Below are positions 1-10,735 of a stretch of 64,000 nucleotides of DNA, one piece after another (positions within the stretch are counted from its first letter, which is position 1; the number at the start of each line of letters is the position of its first letter). A model generated the notes under the pieces. It saw only the letters and a program-made list of their open reading frames with translations, ran no database searches and was not told the origin of the DNA. Made by a program: the position numbers and the translations under genes. The stretch covers positions 6,781,922 through 6,845,921 of the forward strand of contig NC_057019.1 of the NCBI RefSeq assembly GCF_000002595.2, read 5' to 3'. Origin of the DNA: Chlamydomonas reinhardtii. Its lineage: Eukaryota > Chlorophyta > Chlorophyceae > Chlamydomonadales > Chlamydomonadaceae.

Positions 1-427
1 GCATTGTTTGTGTCCGCTTTGTACACGTCCGCGCGCGGTCACCAAGGCACAACGGAGCAAGTGGCCAAAGCCTTACGAGCCACCACGCGCCTGGCAGACC
101 GCCACGTGCCGGCGAGATTCTATTGGCAAGGGATACACGCGCACGTGCTAAGCTCATCAGTAAAGCACAGGACGGCGAAGGGGCCATGCCATTATGCTGC
201 TAGCCAAGACTATAACATCATGCAACTACCGTGGCGAGTACGACTGGCGTGGGACAAGAACACTGCTACAAGATTTACAGCATACGATTTATTCATCTCG
301 CATTTGCGTTCTGTATAAAAAGATAGTATGACACTCTCAAGCAGGCATCCAACCAAAGCAGTAGTGGTGTGGCACCCGAGCCGCCAAACCCGCAAAAAGC
401 GAGTTGCCATGTCGTAGATGCGTCCTC
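1..427. other. 3' flank of the first kinase gene
   Basis: No convincing coding sequence is visible on either strand. The stretch holds the probable 3' untranslated region of the minus-strand kinase gene that ends at 428, including a TGTAA poly(A) signal on the minus strand. The rest shows no recognisable repeat or gene. Confidence 0.5.
275..279 (-). terminator. Poly(A) signal TGTAA for kinase gene 1
   Basis: The minus strand reads TGTAA about 150 nt downstream of the kinase stop codon. TGTAA is the usual polyadenylation signal of Chlamydomonas nuclear genes. Confidence 0.55.
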
Positions 428-3012
428 TCATGCAACCACCGCCGCACTGCTGCTGCAGATATCCGCAGTCACACCTGCCGCACCGTGGGAAGGCGGACTC
501 CCAGCCTTGTTCGCCGGCCGTTGCTTTGCCTCCTGGACCGCGGCCGCAGCAGCAGCCAACCAGGGCGCTTGCTTGAGGTCAAGGGCTGTGGGGCGGTCCG
601 CAGGGTCGGGCAACAGGCTTGCTTGAATCCAAGCGCGCGCCGCGGGCGGCACAGACGCGGGGAAGTGCAGCGCCGCTGCGGTCATCTCACAAACGACGAA
701 GCCGCCAACGCTGCCCGCGGCCGCGGCCTGCTGTGAGTCCTGCTGCGCCCGCGCGATTGCTGGCGGGAAGCCCACCATGAGCTCGTACGCCATGCAGCCC
801 ACCGCCCAGATGTCCACCGCAGTCGAGTACGCCAGCTGCGGCTTGTCCTTGTTCTCCTGCGGCTCGGCCTTGAGCGGGCAGCGCTCCACCTCGGGAGCCA
901 TGTAGCCCTCCGTGCCGGCGCGCGTGACCGCCCGCTCGTGGTGCAGGTTGATGGACACGCCGAAGTCCGCCACAAGCAGCCGCCAGTCGGTGGTGAAAAG
1001 CACGTTCTCGGGCTGCAGAGATAGGGAACCGGCGGCAAGGCGGGGCAGGGCATGCGCACGGTCAGCAACAGTATTCGGAGCTCCACACGCACGCACGTGC
1101 TGCGCCCACTCACAGCTAGCAGCACGCAGCACCAGCTCCCAGCACCATCCCACGCGCATGCAAGGACACACACCTTGATGTCGCGGTGGCAGATGCCGCG
1201 CGAGTGCAGGTAGCTCAGCGCCTCCAGGAAGGGACGCATCACGAAATGTGCGACCTGGTCAGGTTGCATGCGGCCACCCAGACGCTTGGCGACGCCGTAC
1301 AAGTCGCCACGCGCCGCGTACTCCTGCACCAGCACCAGCCTATCCTTGTCGTCCTGTGTGCACGTGCGTGGTTGGTTGGGTTTGGGCGGGGCCCATGTGA
1401 GCAAGGGAAGCAAGGGTGAATGCTGTGGTGTTTGGACTCGGTGCGTGATGGCTGGGAAAGTGCCACACGGTTTGGGCCACGGTGTTTCGGGTGAGCAACA
1501 TAACATGGAGCAGGAATACGGCATTGTAGGGCGACTGTGCGAGTGTATGGCGCTGCTTGACCGCTTGCCGGCAACGTTGCAGGACGCCGTTGCTGGATGT
1601 AGAACCCAACACACCGCACACTTGATGGCTGGGGCCAAACACACAACACAGGTTGCGGCCTAGGCACCCACCCATCCGCCCACCCATGCGCCCACCCGTC
1701 CGCCCACCCGGCCCTGTCGTACCCACCAGGAAGGCCGAATGGAGTCGCAGGATGTTGGGGTGCAGCATTGACACGTGGATCTCAATTTCGCGGCGCAGCC
1801 TGCACGTCCGCGCGTGTTGCAAGCAAGTAAGTGCACCCCCACGGCAATACACAGCGGCAGCTATGTCATCAGCATGTACGAGGAGCTGCAAGCAACCTCA
1901 ACGTCCGTACTCACTAACCGGGCCAGCACACGCAAGACCCCCAACGGCCAACACAGTGACGAGCTCACATGTGCACGACGTTCGAGGCGATTCGGTCCAG
2001 AAAATAGACCTTGAGCGCCACAGGCAATCCACTGTACAGGCAGGTGGCCTGTGGGCAATACCCCGCGTCAGAGAACACCTGGAAGTGTCGTGCTGGCGGG
2101 AGAGCTGATGCAGAAACAACATAAGACGGCAAAAGCCCGTCCTGAAAAGCCACAGCTCTTACGACGCCAACACACCTTGTACACAGATGACGAGCTGCCC
2201 TTGTAGAGGCGCCTGGAGATGCTGTAATCCTCCAACGACCACACCAGCCGCGACATGGCGGACGGCAGCGCGGGAGACACCGCAAGCAGCTTGGACTGGG
2301 CGGCGGCGGCGGTCGCCGGCGCCGGTGCGGGCACGACGGGAGCCTCCGCGCGAGCATCGGGTAGCAGCAGCGCCGACACGGGCTGCTCGCTGGTCTCAGA
2401 GGCACAGAGGCCTGCGGAGTCTTGGCTCAGCGCGCGCTGGGGCGCGGCGGCGTGTGGCTTGCTTGCCGCCACCAGGCGCGCAAGCGGACCACCCGCAAAC
2501 TTTGACAGCGGGGTGCTGGATCCTGATGGCGGGCTGTTGTCCAGGCTGCCGTTCACCAGGGGCACGAAGTCGCTGCTGAGCGGCCAGGCCTGGCGGCCGC
2601 CGGCGGGTGCGTCGATTTGGCGATCCTGCTGCGTCGTGATGGGGCCGATGGTACAGACCGTGGCGGAGACCGCGACGGGCGACTGAGGTGTTGAGAGATG
2701 GCAAGGCGCGCTTTCCAGAAGCCAGCTATTGGGCGCGAGGTTGCTCGTGGGTAGCAGCGGGCTCGCACATAGGCGCGGCGCCGCAACCGATTCGGTCGGT
2801 ACTGCAACACCGCTGTTTGCACGAGCTTGACGCCCCAGGTATGAAAGATTTGAGGAGGATTGTGTCTTTGCAGGAGCGAGCTTTCTCTTTATCTGGTGCC
2901 ATAGGGACTTGTGCGATTTAGCGCGTGGGCTGGCAGCGTCGCTGGCGCTGTTTGTCCCTGGGCTGTCTAATGGTGAGCTTTGCAAGCGCCGAAATGCGCC
3001 TTCAATTGACAT
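428..3012 (-). CDS. Aurora-like Ser/Thr protein kinase 1 (intact catalytic motifs)
   Basis: Five exons join in phase: 3012-2176, 2048-1969, 1799-1727, 1353-1174 and 1012-428, giving 584 residues. Residues 1 to about 260 are Ser/Ala/Pro-rich and look disordered. The kinase domain fills the C-terminal half. It has an atypical glycine loop (LYKGSSSSVYKA), the VALK lysine near 292, the helix-C glutamate in RREIEIH, HRDIKPEN at 386-393, DFG at 406-408 and APE at 429-431, with a Thr-rich activation loop before GTEGYMAPE. All catalytic residues are present. The style matches the Aurora-like/CALK-type kinases of Chlamydomonas, which as a family include regulators of flagellar disassembly; substrate and role here are not known. 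The start is the first Met of the open frame, upstream of a long disordered leader, so it is less certain than the splice sites. It is closely related to the next two kinase genes. Confidence 0.88.
751..1005 (-). repeat. Near-identical tract shared with kinase gene 2
   Basis: This part of the last exon matches 5225-5479 with only four differences in 255 bp, and 798-997 matches 5272-5471 exactly. The flanking parts of the two exons are clearly diverged. It covers the region from the PEN motif through DFG and APE to the PPAIA segment. Confidence 0.9.
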
Positions 3013-4210
3013 TTCTGCACTCTGGCTTGGAGTCGAAGCCCTTCAACAAACGTATTGCTTCACCTGAGCGCTGCTTGCAAAATTTGTGCTTCTATACAGC
3101 GCTATGTGTGAAGCATATGGTTATCACAGCATGATATCATAGAAAGCTTGGGCGAGGCCTTTTATGTAAAATAAAGTGTGCCGTTTGATTGGGAGCACGG
3201 GCAGGGGGGGGGGAACCAACAACCAAGTCCGCGCGGCCGCCGCGATTACTGTAATGCAAACTCGTCGCCATCTTTTATATGTCCATTTCTGCAAGCGGCC
3301 CTAGCCAGTTGGACTCAAATCAACCGCGCGACAGGAAACGTCGCAACCGCTGCTGTCAACGACTGCCTTGCTATCGCAAACACTAGCTATGTAAATTGTT
3401 GAGTACGTGCGGGCGCGCCGTGACAGGCATTTAGGACAAGTTCCCCACCCCCTCACCCTCTCGTTTCCCCCGACCCCCTCGTCCCCCCCCGGAAACCCAG
3501 ACTGCGGTTCGCCAAGGCCCCTGTGCCACCATCGTGCCCCCATCAGCTCATCACACACCACACCATCGCACACTCAATTCTTGCGGTCGGGCTTGCAGTA
3601 CCGCAAGTTGCACCGCACGAAGAAGCCGCGCACCAAGCGCGCCCTTACCGCACATGGACTTGGTGGCCTTGGCGTTGCCGCAACGGCTGCACTCGCCGTT
3701 GGGCCGCAGAAGAAAAGAACAACATATAACACTTTATGATAACGGCATGGCAAGCTTATGCATTGCACCTTTGGGTCAAGGGCTCAAAGCCCTGGCTTCT
3801 AGGCACGCGGCACGCGTCCCAAACGATGAATCCCCTTCACACGACTGATGGGGCGCGCCCTTCATGGATGAGCATCGCCATGGCAACGTGCCCTTGCTTC
3901 TGCACTTAAAATCATCACTTGTAATTAACACGGCACAAATAGAAACGGCCCATCCACCCTGGCCCAACTGCACGTACAGGCGTGAACAGGTGCGCGTAGT
4001 TAGCGGGAGACCTGAGCCAACGATGCCAAGATCGAACTTTTTACATACCGCAACTCGCAACCACGAAGATGAACTATAAATGCGTATGGGAGAAGGCTAA
4101 AACACGACGTCGTTGAGGCTTGGGCGCAAACAAGCAGAACGAACGCATGAGTATTGAGTAACCAGATAATTCAAGCGCAAAGAGCGCTGTCGTTGTGACA
4201 TATGTGCCGT

Positions 4211-4281
4211 ATAGACCATCATGTATTGCACACCCCACACACCAGGGATGCAACACATAGACCATCATACACTGCACACCC
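4211..4281. repeat. Two-copy 25-nt direct repeat
   Basis: Copies at 4211-4235 and 4257-4281 both start ATAGACCATCAT and end TGCACACCC, with three differences between them. Confidence 0.6.
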
Positions 4282-4324
4282 ACGCACGCACGCGCGCACA
4301 GACGTTGATTCAGTCAAGCCGTGC

Positions 4325-4329
4325 TTACA
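4325..4329 (-). terminator. Candidate poly(A) signal TGTAA for kinase gene 2
   Basis: The minus strand reads TGTAA about 630 nt past the stop of kinase 2. It is the nearest copy seen, but the distance is long, so the assignment is tentative. Confidence 0.35.
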
Positions 4330-4958
4330 GGTACTTCATGAACTCCGTGCCAAGACCAAACATTGAGAGCTACCTTATTCTTTGCTTTTGTACTGTGCCA
4401 CTCCTTATTTACCTCCTCTGCTTTCGGTCCGAAACCCTGGGCAGCGGCGCACGTGTGAGCCCAAGCAGCTGCAAGGCAGCACAACCGCATCAGGCTCACG
4501 CAGGCGGGGCCTGGGCCCAATGTGCTCTACGTGCGCGGCCATCAACATAAAGAAAGCAAGACGTCATGCGGTAAGGACACAGTGACGAGCGACACGTCAA
4601 CTTAAGTAATGCGGGAGCATTGGAATAGTCGGACAAAGGAAAGGCCACTCAACTACTTGCCCCTTTCTCATAGTGGGGCTGAGCCCACGGCGCCTGAACG
4701 CAAATGGTGCATGCAAGGAACCCACGACGCCTGGACGGAAGGCCATGTGCTTGTACGACTACATCAACCTGGTATCCTTCCCACCAGTGCACAGTTGCAC
4801 ACCCAGAACAAACATGCCATGCACTGTGCAATGAAGTGCTCGCCAATGCTCGCCGATGATACCATTGCATGCAACAGGTTCTTTGCTGAGCTCCTGACTG
4901 CAGATTCTATGCCATGTCATGCCACGATAAGATAGAGATATAGAAACTCGCGGTGCCG

Positions 4959-6706
4959 TCAGGGGTCACCAGCAACCCCCGCGTCCGTGCCCGCGTCCGT
5001 GGCGTCCTCCCGGCCTTGCAGCCACGCCGACGCCAGCAGCTGCGCGGCAGTGGGCCTTGTGCGAGGGTCCGGAGCTACGGCGGCGCAGATGAAGTCCCGG
5101 GCATCCTGTGGGACCGTTGCGGGGAACTGCACCGAGAGCTGTGTGTGCACTCCACAGCCCGGGCCCCCGTCTGCGTTTTGTGCGCCCGTGGGGCCAGCTC
5201 CCGCTGGCGCGTGCTGCCGCTGCGGCGCGATCGCTGGCGGGAAGCCCACCATGAGCTCGTACGCCATGCACCCCACCGCCCAGATGTCCACCGCAGTCGA
5301 GTACGCCAGCTGCGGCTTGTCCTTGTTCTCCTGCGGCTCGGCCTTGAGCGGGCAGCGCTCCACCTCGGGAGCCATGTAGCCCTCCGTGCCGGCGCGCGTG
5401 ACCGCCCGCTCGTGGTGCAGGTTGATGGACACGCCGAAGTCCGCCACAAGCAGCCGCCAGTCGGTGGTGAACAGCACATTGGCAGGCTGCGGAAGCAGCA
5501 TGTAGGGGCCGGAATACTGGGGTAGACAAAGAACCGGGTTGGCATGCGTGCCATAGTAGTGGAAAGGGCGGCACGGCATTGGGGCCGCAAGGGGGCGTGC
5601 AGCAGGGCCGTCCCTGCTGGGGATATCCACGGAAACTCTTGCCACGGCTGCTACATGGCGCCACACATCCGCGCGCCTCGACCGGGGGGCCCAGGGGCCT
5701 GCAAGGGGGCTGTACGGTATTCATCCGCCGCACACACCTTGATGTCTCGGTGCAAGATGCCGTGTGAGTGCATGTAGGTCAGCGCCTCCAGCAGCGGCTT
5801 CATGATGAGGGACGCAACCTGCATGAGGCCGCACGGGAGAGCAAGAGGTAGTGAGGGACACGGAGCATGGACACATGGTCGCATGGAACAGTACACTTCG
5901 CTGGGGAGTCATGTGTGCTAACACGCACTCGCACGCGTCTTCTAGTGCTCGCCCTGTTTGTCACGACCACAATGACCATACCTGTGCAGGCTTGATGCGG
6001 CCGCCCAGCTTCTGCTTCACGTCAAACATGTCCCCGCGTGTGGCGTACTCCTGCACCAGGACCACCTTGGTGCTGGGGGCGCTGCTGCCGGGCGCGCCGC
6101 GCTCCTGCAGGCGCGTGCACATGCGTGTCGGGCGCATGAGCAGAACATACTCAAGTGAGGAAAGGCACTCAGCCTTTGAAATCGCGGGGACAGGGGCACC
6201 AGGAGTCAGGCGCAGAAGAGGCATGTGAGGCCATCTTGCATGCTAACCGCCTAGCTTCCACCAGCTGAACCCGCAAGCCCTTGCTCGTACCAAGAAAGCG
6301 CCGTACAGACGTGCCACGTGTTTGTGGACGAGGCTGGTGTGGATCTGGATTTCACGTTTGAGCCTGCTCGTGCACACGACGTGACGTGGCATGGCACACG
6401 TTGTGTTGGAAGGGAAATCACTTAGGCCAATTGCTTAAAGGCGGGCGATGCATGCCGTAAGAACGGCTGCTCCGATGGCCGCGCCCATAAGCACAAGATG
6501 AGTAAGGAAACGAAACAGTGGCTCACATGTGGAGGCAGTTGCTGGGCAGGCGGTTGAGGAAGTACACTTTCAGGGCCACGGGCAGGCCAGAGCGGGTACA
6601 GATGGCCTGTTTGTGGGCCGAGGACAGTCAAAGTGTGAAAACCACAAGGCAAGCAGTGGATGACCCTCGCGCTAGCACCCTTGGCGTGCCCATGGTTGGC
6701 CACGTT

Positions 6707-6772
<66 letters not shown>

Positions 6773-8117
6773 CACGCACCTTGTACACGGCCGAGGAGCT
6801 GCCCTTGTAGAGGCGCCTGGAGATGCTGTAGTCCTCCACCGACCACACCGGCCGCGACATGGAGGGCGGCAGCGCAGGAGACACAGCAAGCAGCAGCGAT
6901 GCCCCTGCGGCCCCTGGAGCGCTAGCAGACACGGCTGCGGGGTTGCAGTCGCTGCTGCGCGCGCGCCTGCTGGTGAACGCATTATCGCCGTGCTCGGCCG
7001 TGGCGTCCAACGCAGTAGCAGTCGTGCCGGCTGCTGCTGCTGCAGGCTGGCCAGAGCCCGCTGCTGCCCTCATTGCAGTCAGCGCCGAGCCCAGGGTTTC
7101 CAGGTTGCTGCTGTGGGAGCGGTGCTCTGATGTGGATGGGGGCTCGCGCCACATGCGGTTGGCGGCTGCATTGTGCCGAGCAGGACCGGCGGCTGCCGAG
7201 GATGCGGATTCCAGGATTGACGGCGGTCCCGCGCTCGTCCGCTGGAAGGCATGCGGCCATGCCAACGGGCTTGTTGGCTCTGCTGTCAGCAGTGCGGGTA
7301 CGGAGTTTTGGGAGCCGGCGATTGAGCGCGCCAGCGACACCGCCAGGTGCGACTGGTGCGGCGGCTGTTGCGGCCTGGCGGTTCCCACGGTTACTGCGGG
7401 GCGCCCCGCCACCGCCGACGCGAGAGGCCCGCTGGCACTCGTGCCTGCCGCTGTTGGTGACGCCAGGGCAGCGCCTCCACGACCATCCCATGATCCTTGC
7501 GGCGTGTTGGTGGCGCTGAGAGGGCTGAGGGGGTTGCGGCGTGGCGGCAGGAGCCGACGCTGCTGGGGTTGCGGCAGCGGGCCCGCCGTAGGCGGCAAGC
7601 TGGGGCTGAAGCTCGACGAGCGCCGTGCAAACATGAAGGTAGAATCGCCCGCTGGTGAGCCATCCAGCACAATCAAACGCCCGCTGTCATCGCCTGAGCA
7701 ATCTGAGGTGACTCGCGACTCCCGGCTGGGTGCGCCAGGGCTGCGGCACGCGCGCGCGTCGTGCTGTGCTCCCAAAAGCCGCCCAACGGACCCCGGCACC
7801 ACCCCAACCGGCGAAGTGGGCTCACTCGCGACCTTTGTAGATGACGGGCTCCGAAGGCTGAGCTTGGAGAAGAATCCTTTGAGCTTCAGGCCCCATGGCA
7901 GCTTTGTGCGCCGGTGCGAGTCTGGCGATGGCGAGCCCCCGAGTCGCTCAAGGTCACTGCTCAAGTCCCGCCGCGGGCTGGACTCTTCAGCCGGTGCAAG
8001 TGGACTCAAGGGAGCTGTCTGGCCCCTTCGCAATGGAAGGCGAGGCGACTCGAGCTCAAGAGGCCGATTCATGGCGCCGGTCTTGCTGAGGTCAACGCTG
8101 CCGAGGGAATTCCTCAA
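4959..8117 (-). CDS. Aurora-like Ser/Thr protein kinase 2 (intact catalytic motifs)
   Basis: Six exons join in phase: 8117-6780, 6606-6527, 6363-6291, 6104-5982, 5818-5738 and 5486-4959, giving 740 residues. The first 420 residues are a Ser/Pro/Ala-rich leader with scattered basic patches and probable disorder. The kinase domain starts at WSVEDYSISRRL, has VALK near 459, HRDIKPAN from 561, DFG at 581-583 and MAPE. Every catalytic residue is kept. Exons 2 and 3 are exactly 80 and 73 nt, the same as in the two neighbouring paralogues, which supports the model. The 85 residues from the NVLF segment through PPAIA are identical to kinase 1, at DNA level too. Intron 1 contains a long (CA)n run. The extreme C-terminus (Ala/Gly-rich) is unlike kinase 1. 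The biological role is unknown; family membership is Aurora-like. Confidence 0.88.
5225..5479 (-). repeat. Near-identical tract shared with kinase gene 1
   Basis: This is the partner of 751-1005. The 200 bp at 5272-5471 are identical to 798-997, including third codon positions. Confidence 0.9.
6709..6769. repeat. (CA)n microsatellite
   Basis: About 30 uninterrupted CA units lie in intron 1 of kinase 2, ending some 10 nt downstream of the splice donor in the sense of the gene. Long CA/GT runs are common in Chlamydomonas introns. Confidence 0.97.
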
Positions 8118-8697
8118 GCCAGCCGTGAAACCAAGTAGTCATCGACTGAGTTAATGTTAATGCAGCCGCACATACATGAACAGCGTGAGCGAACTATAGT
8201 AGACTGTGACGCCTATCGGTATTTGATAATCATTGCAAGCGGGCTGCACGCTGCTCGTCACGTGAGAAGCTGCACCCTGCGGTGTCCCCAAAATTTTCAG
8301 GCCGAAGGGAGTGAATGACTACTCGCGGGTTCGCAGCGTACTTCATGCCGCACCAGTTCGCCCGACGGTTCGCACCGTGGACGAAATGGCGGCCTTCCAC
8401 GTCAAATTGTGGATACTGGACACAATCGATCCAGGCACGCGTGCAGCTGAGCGCGCGGAGTCCCAACGGGACCTGCCGGCGGTTTTAGGCAATTCTGGAT
8501 GGGCTGCAGGCATCGCCACCCGGAGACATCGCCGAAGCCACCGCGGGGTGGCCGACGTGTGCACTTTCCGTCCAGACATCCGCATTATGTGTGTGTCATA
8601 CATGCGTGTTTGGCCCGCAGCGGTCCGCCTTCTGACACCACATTCACGCCAGGTCCCCATCCAGGCGCCCCATACATTCCAGGCACTCAGGGTGTCG

Positions 8698-8755
8698 AGG
8701 CGCGCCCGTGTTAAGTGATCGGGAACTCGGACGACAACTTAACACGGGCGCGCCT
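8698..8755. repeat. Short inverted repeat (19-bp perfect arms, 20-nt loop)
   Basis: Arms at 8698-8716 and 8737-8755 are exact reverse complements. Each contains an AscI-like GGCGCGCC core and CGTGTTAA. It could be a tiny MITE, a terminal inverted repeat pair left by excision, or a transcribed hairpin. No coding context exists. Confidence 0.85.
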
Positions 8756-9251
8756 TAGCAACCTCGGTCTCTCCACCATTATCAGGTCGCAGCAGCGCAT
8801 AGCCCCGCCTTGCGCATGCGTGAGGAGCACTTGGGCACAAGAGCCTTCACGAATCAGGCGAGCATCTATCCGCTAGCCAGCAGGTCAGGGAAGCCCTTTC
8901 TTCTGAAGGAGTGCACCACAACGGCACGCAACTCTTGGAAAAGTCTACCCCGCAGTATTCAAAACGTTATAGCGGAGTCACGCACTGTGCAACCTCACAC
9001 AGCGCATCGGCGCCTTCTCAATCTTGCACTGGTGGTAACTGCATAACGCACTGTCCAACACAGCCCCTCCACCGCAACACGGCCTTCCCACCACAGCACG
9101 ACAAGCAGCGTATGCGCCACAAGCCGCGTGCGGGTGCGTGCAACTTTGCCACTGCAAAGTGCTGAGCCTCGCTGATCATATGCTAGCTACTCCCTGGTAC
9201 ACGGTCCAGGCCTTAGTGTTGGGTCGGTGCCATAGTTGGGTTGGTGCCGCC

Positions 9252-9331
9252 GTCGCCGCCGCCCAGTCCAAGCTGCTTGCGGTGTCTCCCGCGCTGCCGT
9301 CCGCCATGTCGCGGCCGGTGTGGTCGTTAGA
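9252..9331 (+). pseudogene. Inverted fragment of Aurora-like kinase exon 1
   Basis: About 80 bp on the plus strand match the end of exon 1 of kinase 1 (minus strand, around 2235-2312), with only about two differences. The encoded peptide includes QSKLLAVSPALPSAMSRPVW. The similarity stops abruptly just after WSLE, and no further kinase exon follows, so it is a truncated, inverted duplicate. Confidence 0.85.
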
Positions 9332-9660
9332 GCAGTGCTCGTATCTTAAGAAGGCAGGGGCGGCGCCAGTGACAGATGTCCGAAAAAGGGCATCCTTAAT
9401 TATCAGCAGTCCGCTGCCGCCGCATCTTTCATCCCACAATTTTTCCGGGGGCTCCGCCCCCGACCTATGCACGGTTCGTGTCAGGCCAGGGGTGTGGCAG
9501 GCCGTGTCAGCAATCCCTCAATCCTCATTCGTGCCGTGCATCCATCTCAAAACAGGAACTCCACACAAACGCACAGCTTGGTACACATGGCTGGTACTGG
9601 GCATCTGGTGCAATGGCAAACAAGCTTGTCCTGCTGCAGCGTGCCAAATGCGGCTGCAGT

Positions 9661-9935
9661 TGCCCCCAGCCCACATTCCGGCTCCGGCACAGCAAAATGT
9701 TCCGCCGCACGGCATGCGCCGCTGTTACAGCGTGCGGGGTAAGGTTGCTGGTGCCCCCAGCTCACGTTTCGGCTGCGGCACAGCAAAAATATTCCGCCGC
9801 ACCGCATGTTCCGCTGTCACAGCGTGCGGGGTGATGTTGCTGTTGCCCCCAGCCCACGTTTCGGCTCCGGCACAGCAAAATATTCCGCCGCACGGGATGT
9901 GCTCCTGTTACAGGCGCTACATACACTGTCGACCA
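9661..9935. repeat. Minisatellite, three units of 91-92 bp
   Basis: Units begin at 9661, 9752 and 9844 with TGCCCCCAGC and share the segments GGCTCCGGCACAGCAAAA and CCGCCGCAC. A partial unit precedes the first. Units differ by scattered substitutions and carry no consistent reading frame. Confidence 0.85.
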
Positions 9936-10735
9936 AAGTTACTGCGCTCACAGGGCACCCTCAAACAGCGGCACTTACGACTCACCCATTCCATTGATCA
10001 CCCCTGTTCCGGCCTGCGGCCGTCACGTCCCCTCCACACAGCCGCTGCACATATCAGTGTACGATTATTGAAACCTCCATGGCTGAGTCTACGGTTTATT
10101 GTGGTCTGGAGGGGCCGTGCCTGCTCAGCACCACTGGCACCACGCACCCGCTAGCATTGAAATCTTGACACGCCCCTCTCGCACACCTGTGCTTGTGTGC
10201 CGTAAATGGTCCTGGCACTCAACAACGATCACTACGTCTTCACGACTCAGCTCGCCCGAGGCTCCAGCACATGTCATAGTATCGCACGTGTCCTCCACAA
10301 CTCCGTTTGCATCCTTCTTGAGTTCTCCAGGCGCTTCACACAGTCCAAATCCCTTAGGCAACCAGTCGTACGTCTTTAGCAGGGACTCATTTGGGATATT
10401 CACGGCATTCCAAGGTTCTAAATGAACAATGCCCGAAGCTGATGAATTGTTATACAGAGAAGGGCCCATCCATCACAGAATCCTACACGCGCCAGTGAAC
10501 CACTCACATGCCCGACGATTGCTTCCCAACACGGCATCACCTTATTGCAACGAACCACTGAATACGAGTACGAATACTATGAATGACATGCAGTCCAGCA
10601 AGAATCGCGCAGCCCGCCGCGCTCTTGCTCGTTTCAGCTCTCACGTTATTTCCCAATATGACCTTGCCGAGGCCTCACCACGGCCTCACTCGCACCCCCA
10701 CTGCCCTGGCCGCTCCCTCCGGCACGTTGCCGCTG

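Larger units (their letters stand above)
3013..4958. other. Intergenic region between kinase genes 1 and 2
   Basis: This holds the 5' flank of kinase 1 and the 3' flank of kinase 2. Open frames are short and lack family features. Two imperfect 25-nt direct repeats lie at 4211-4235 and 4257-4281. A minus-strand TGTAA at 4325-4329 may end kinase 2 transcripts. Nothing else is recognised. Confidence 0.4.
8118..10735. other. Repeat-rich spacer between kinase genes 2 and 3
   Basis: No intact gene is seen. The spacer holds a perfect-arm hairpin (8698-8755), an inverted fragment of a kinase first exon (9252-9331) and a minisatellite with 91-92 bp spacing (9661-9935). A GC-rich palindromic motif of the ggggctccgcccc kind near 9450 resembles transposon ends seen in this genus. 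The mixture suggests a decayed insertion site. Confidence 0.5.

Noticed and set aside
3574-3768. Minus-strand frames with CSRCG, SMC and VRCNLRYC, suggestive of a zinc-binding protein
   Set aside because: The Cys pairs lie in two different frames with no plausible intron between them, and no family could be named.
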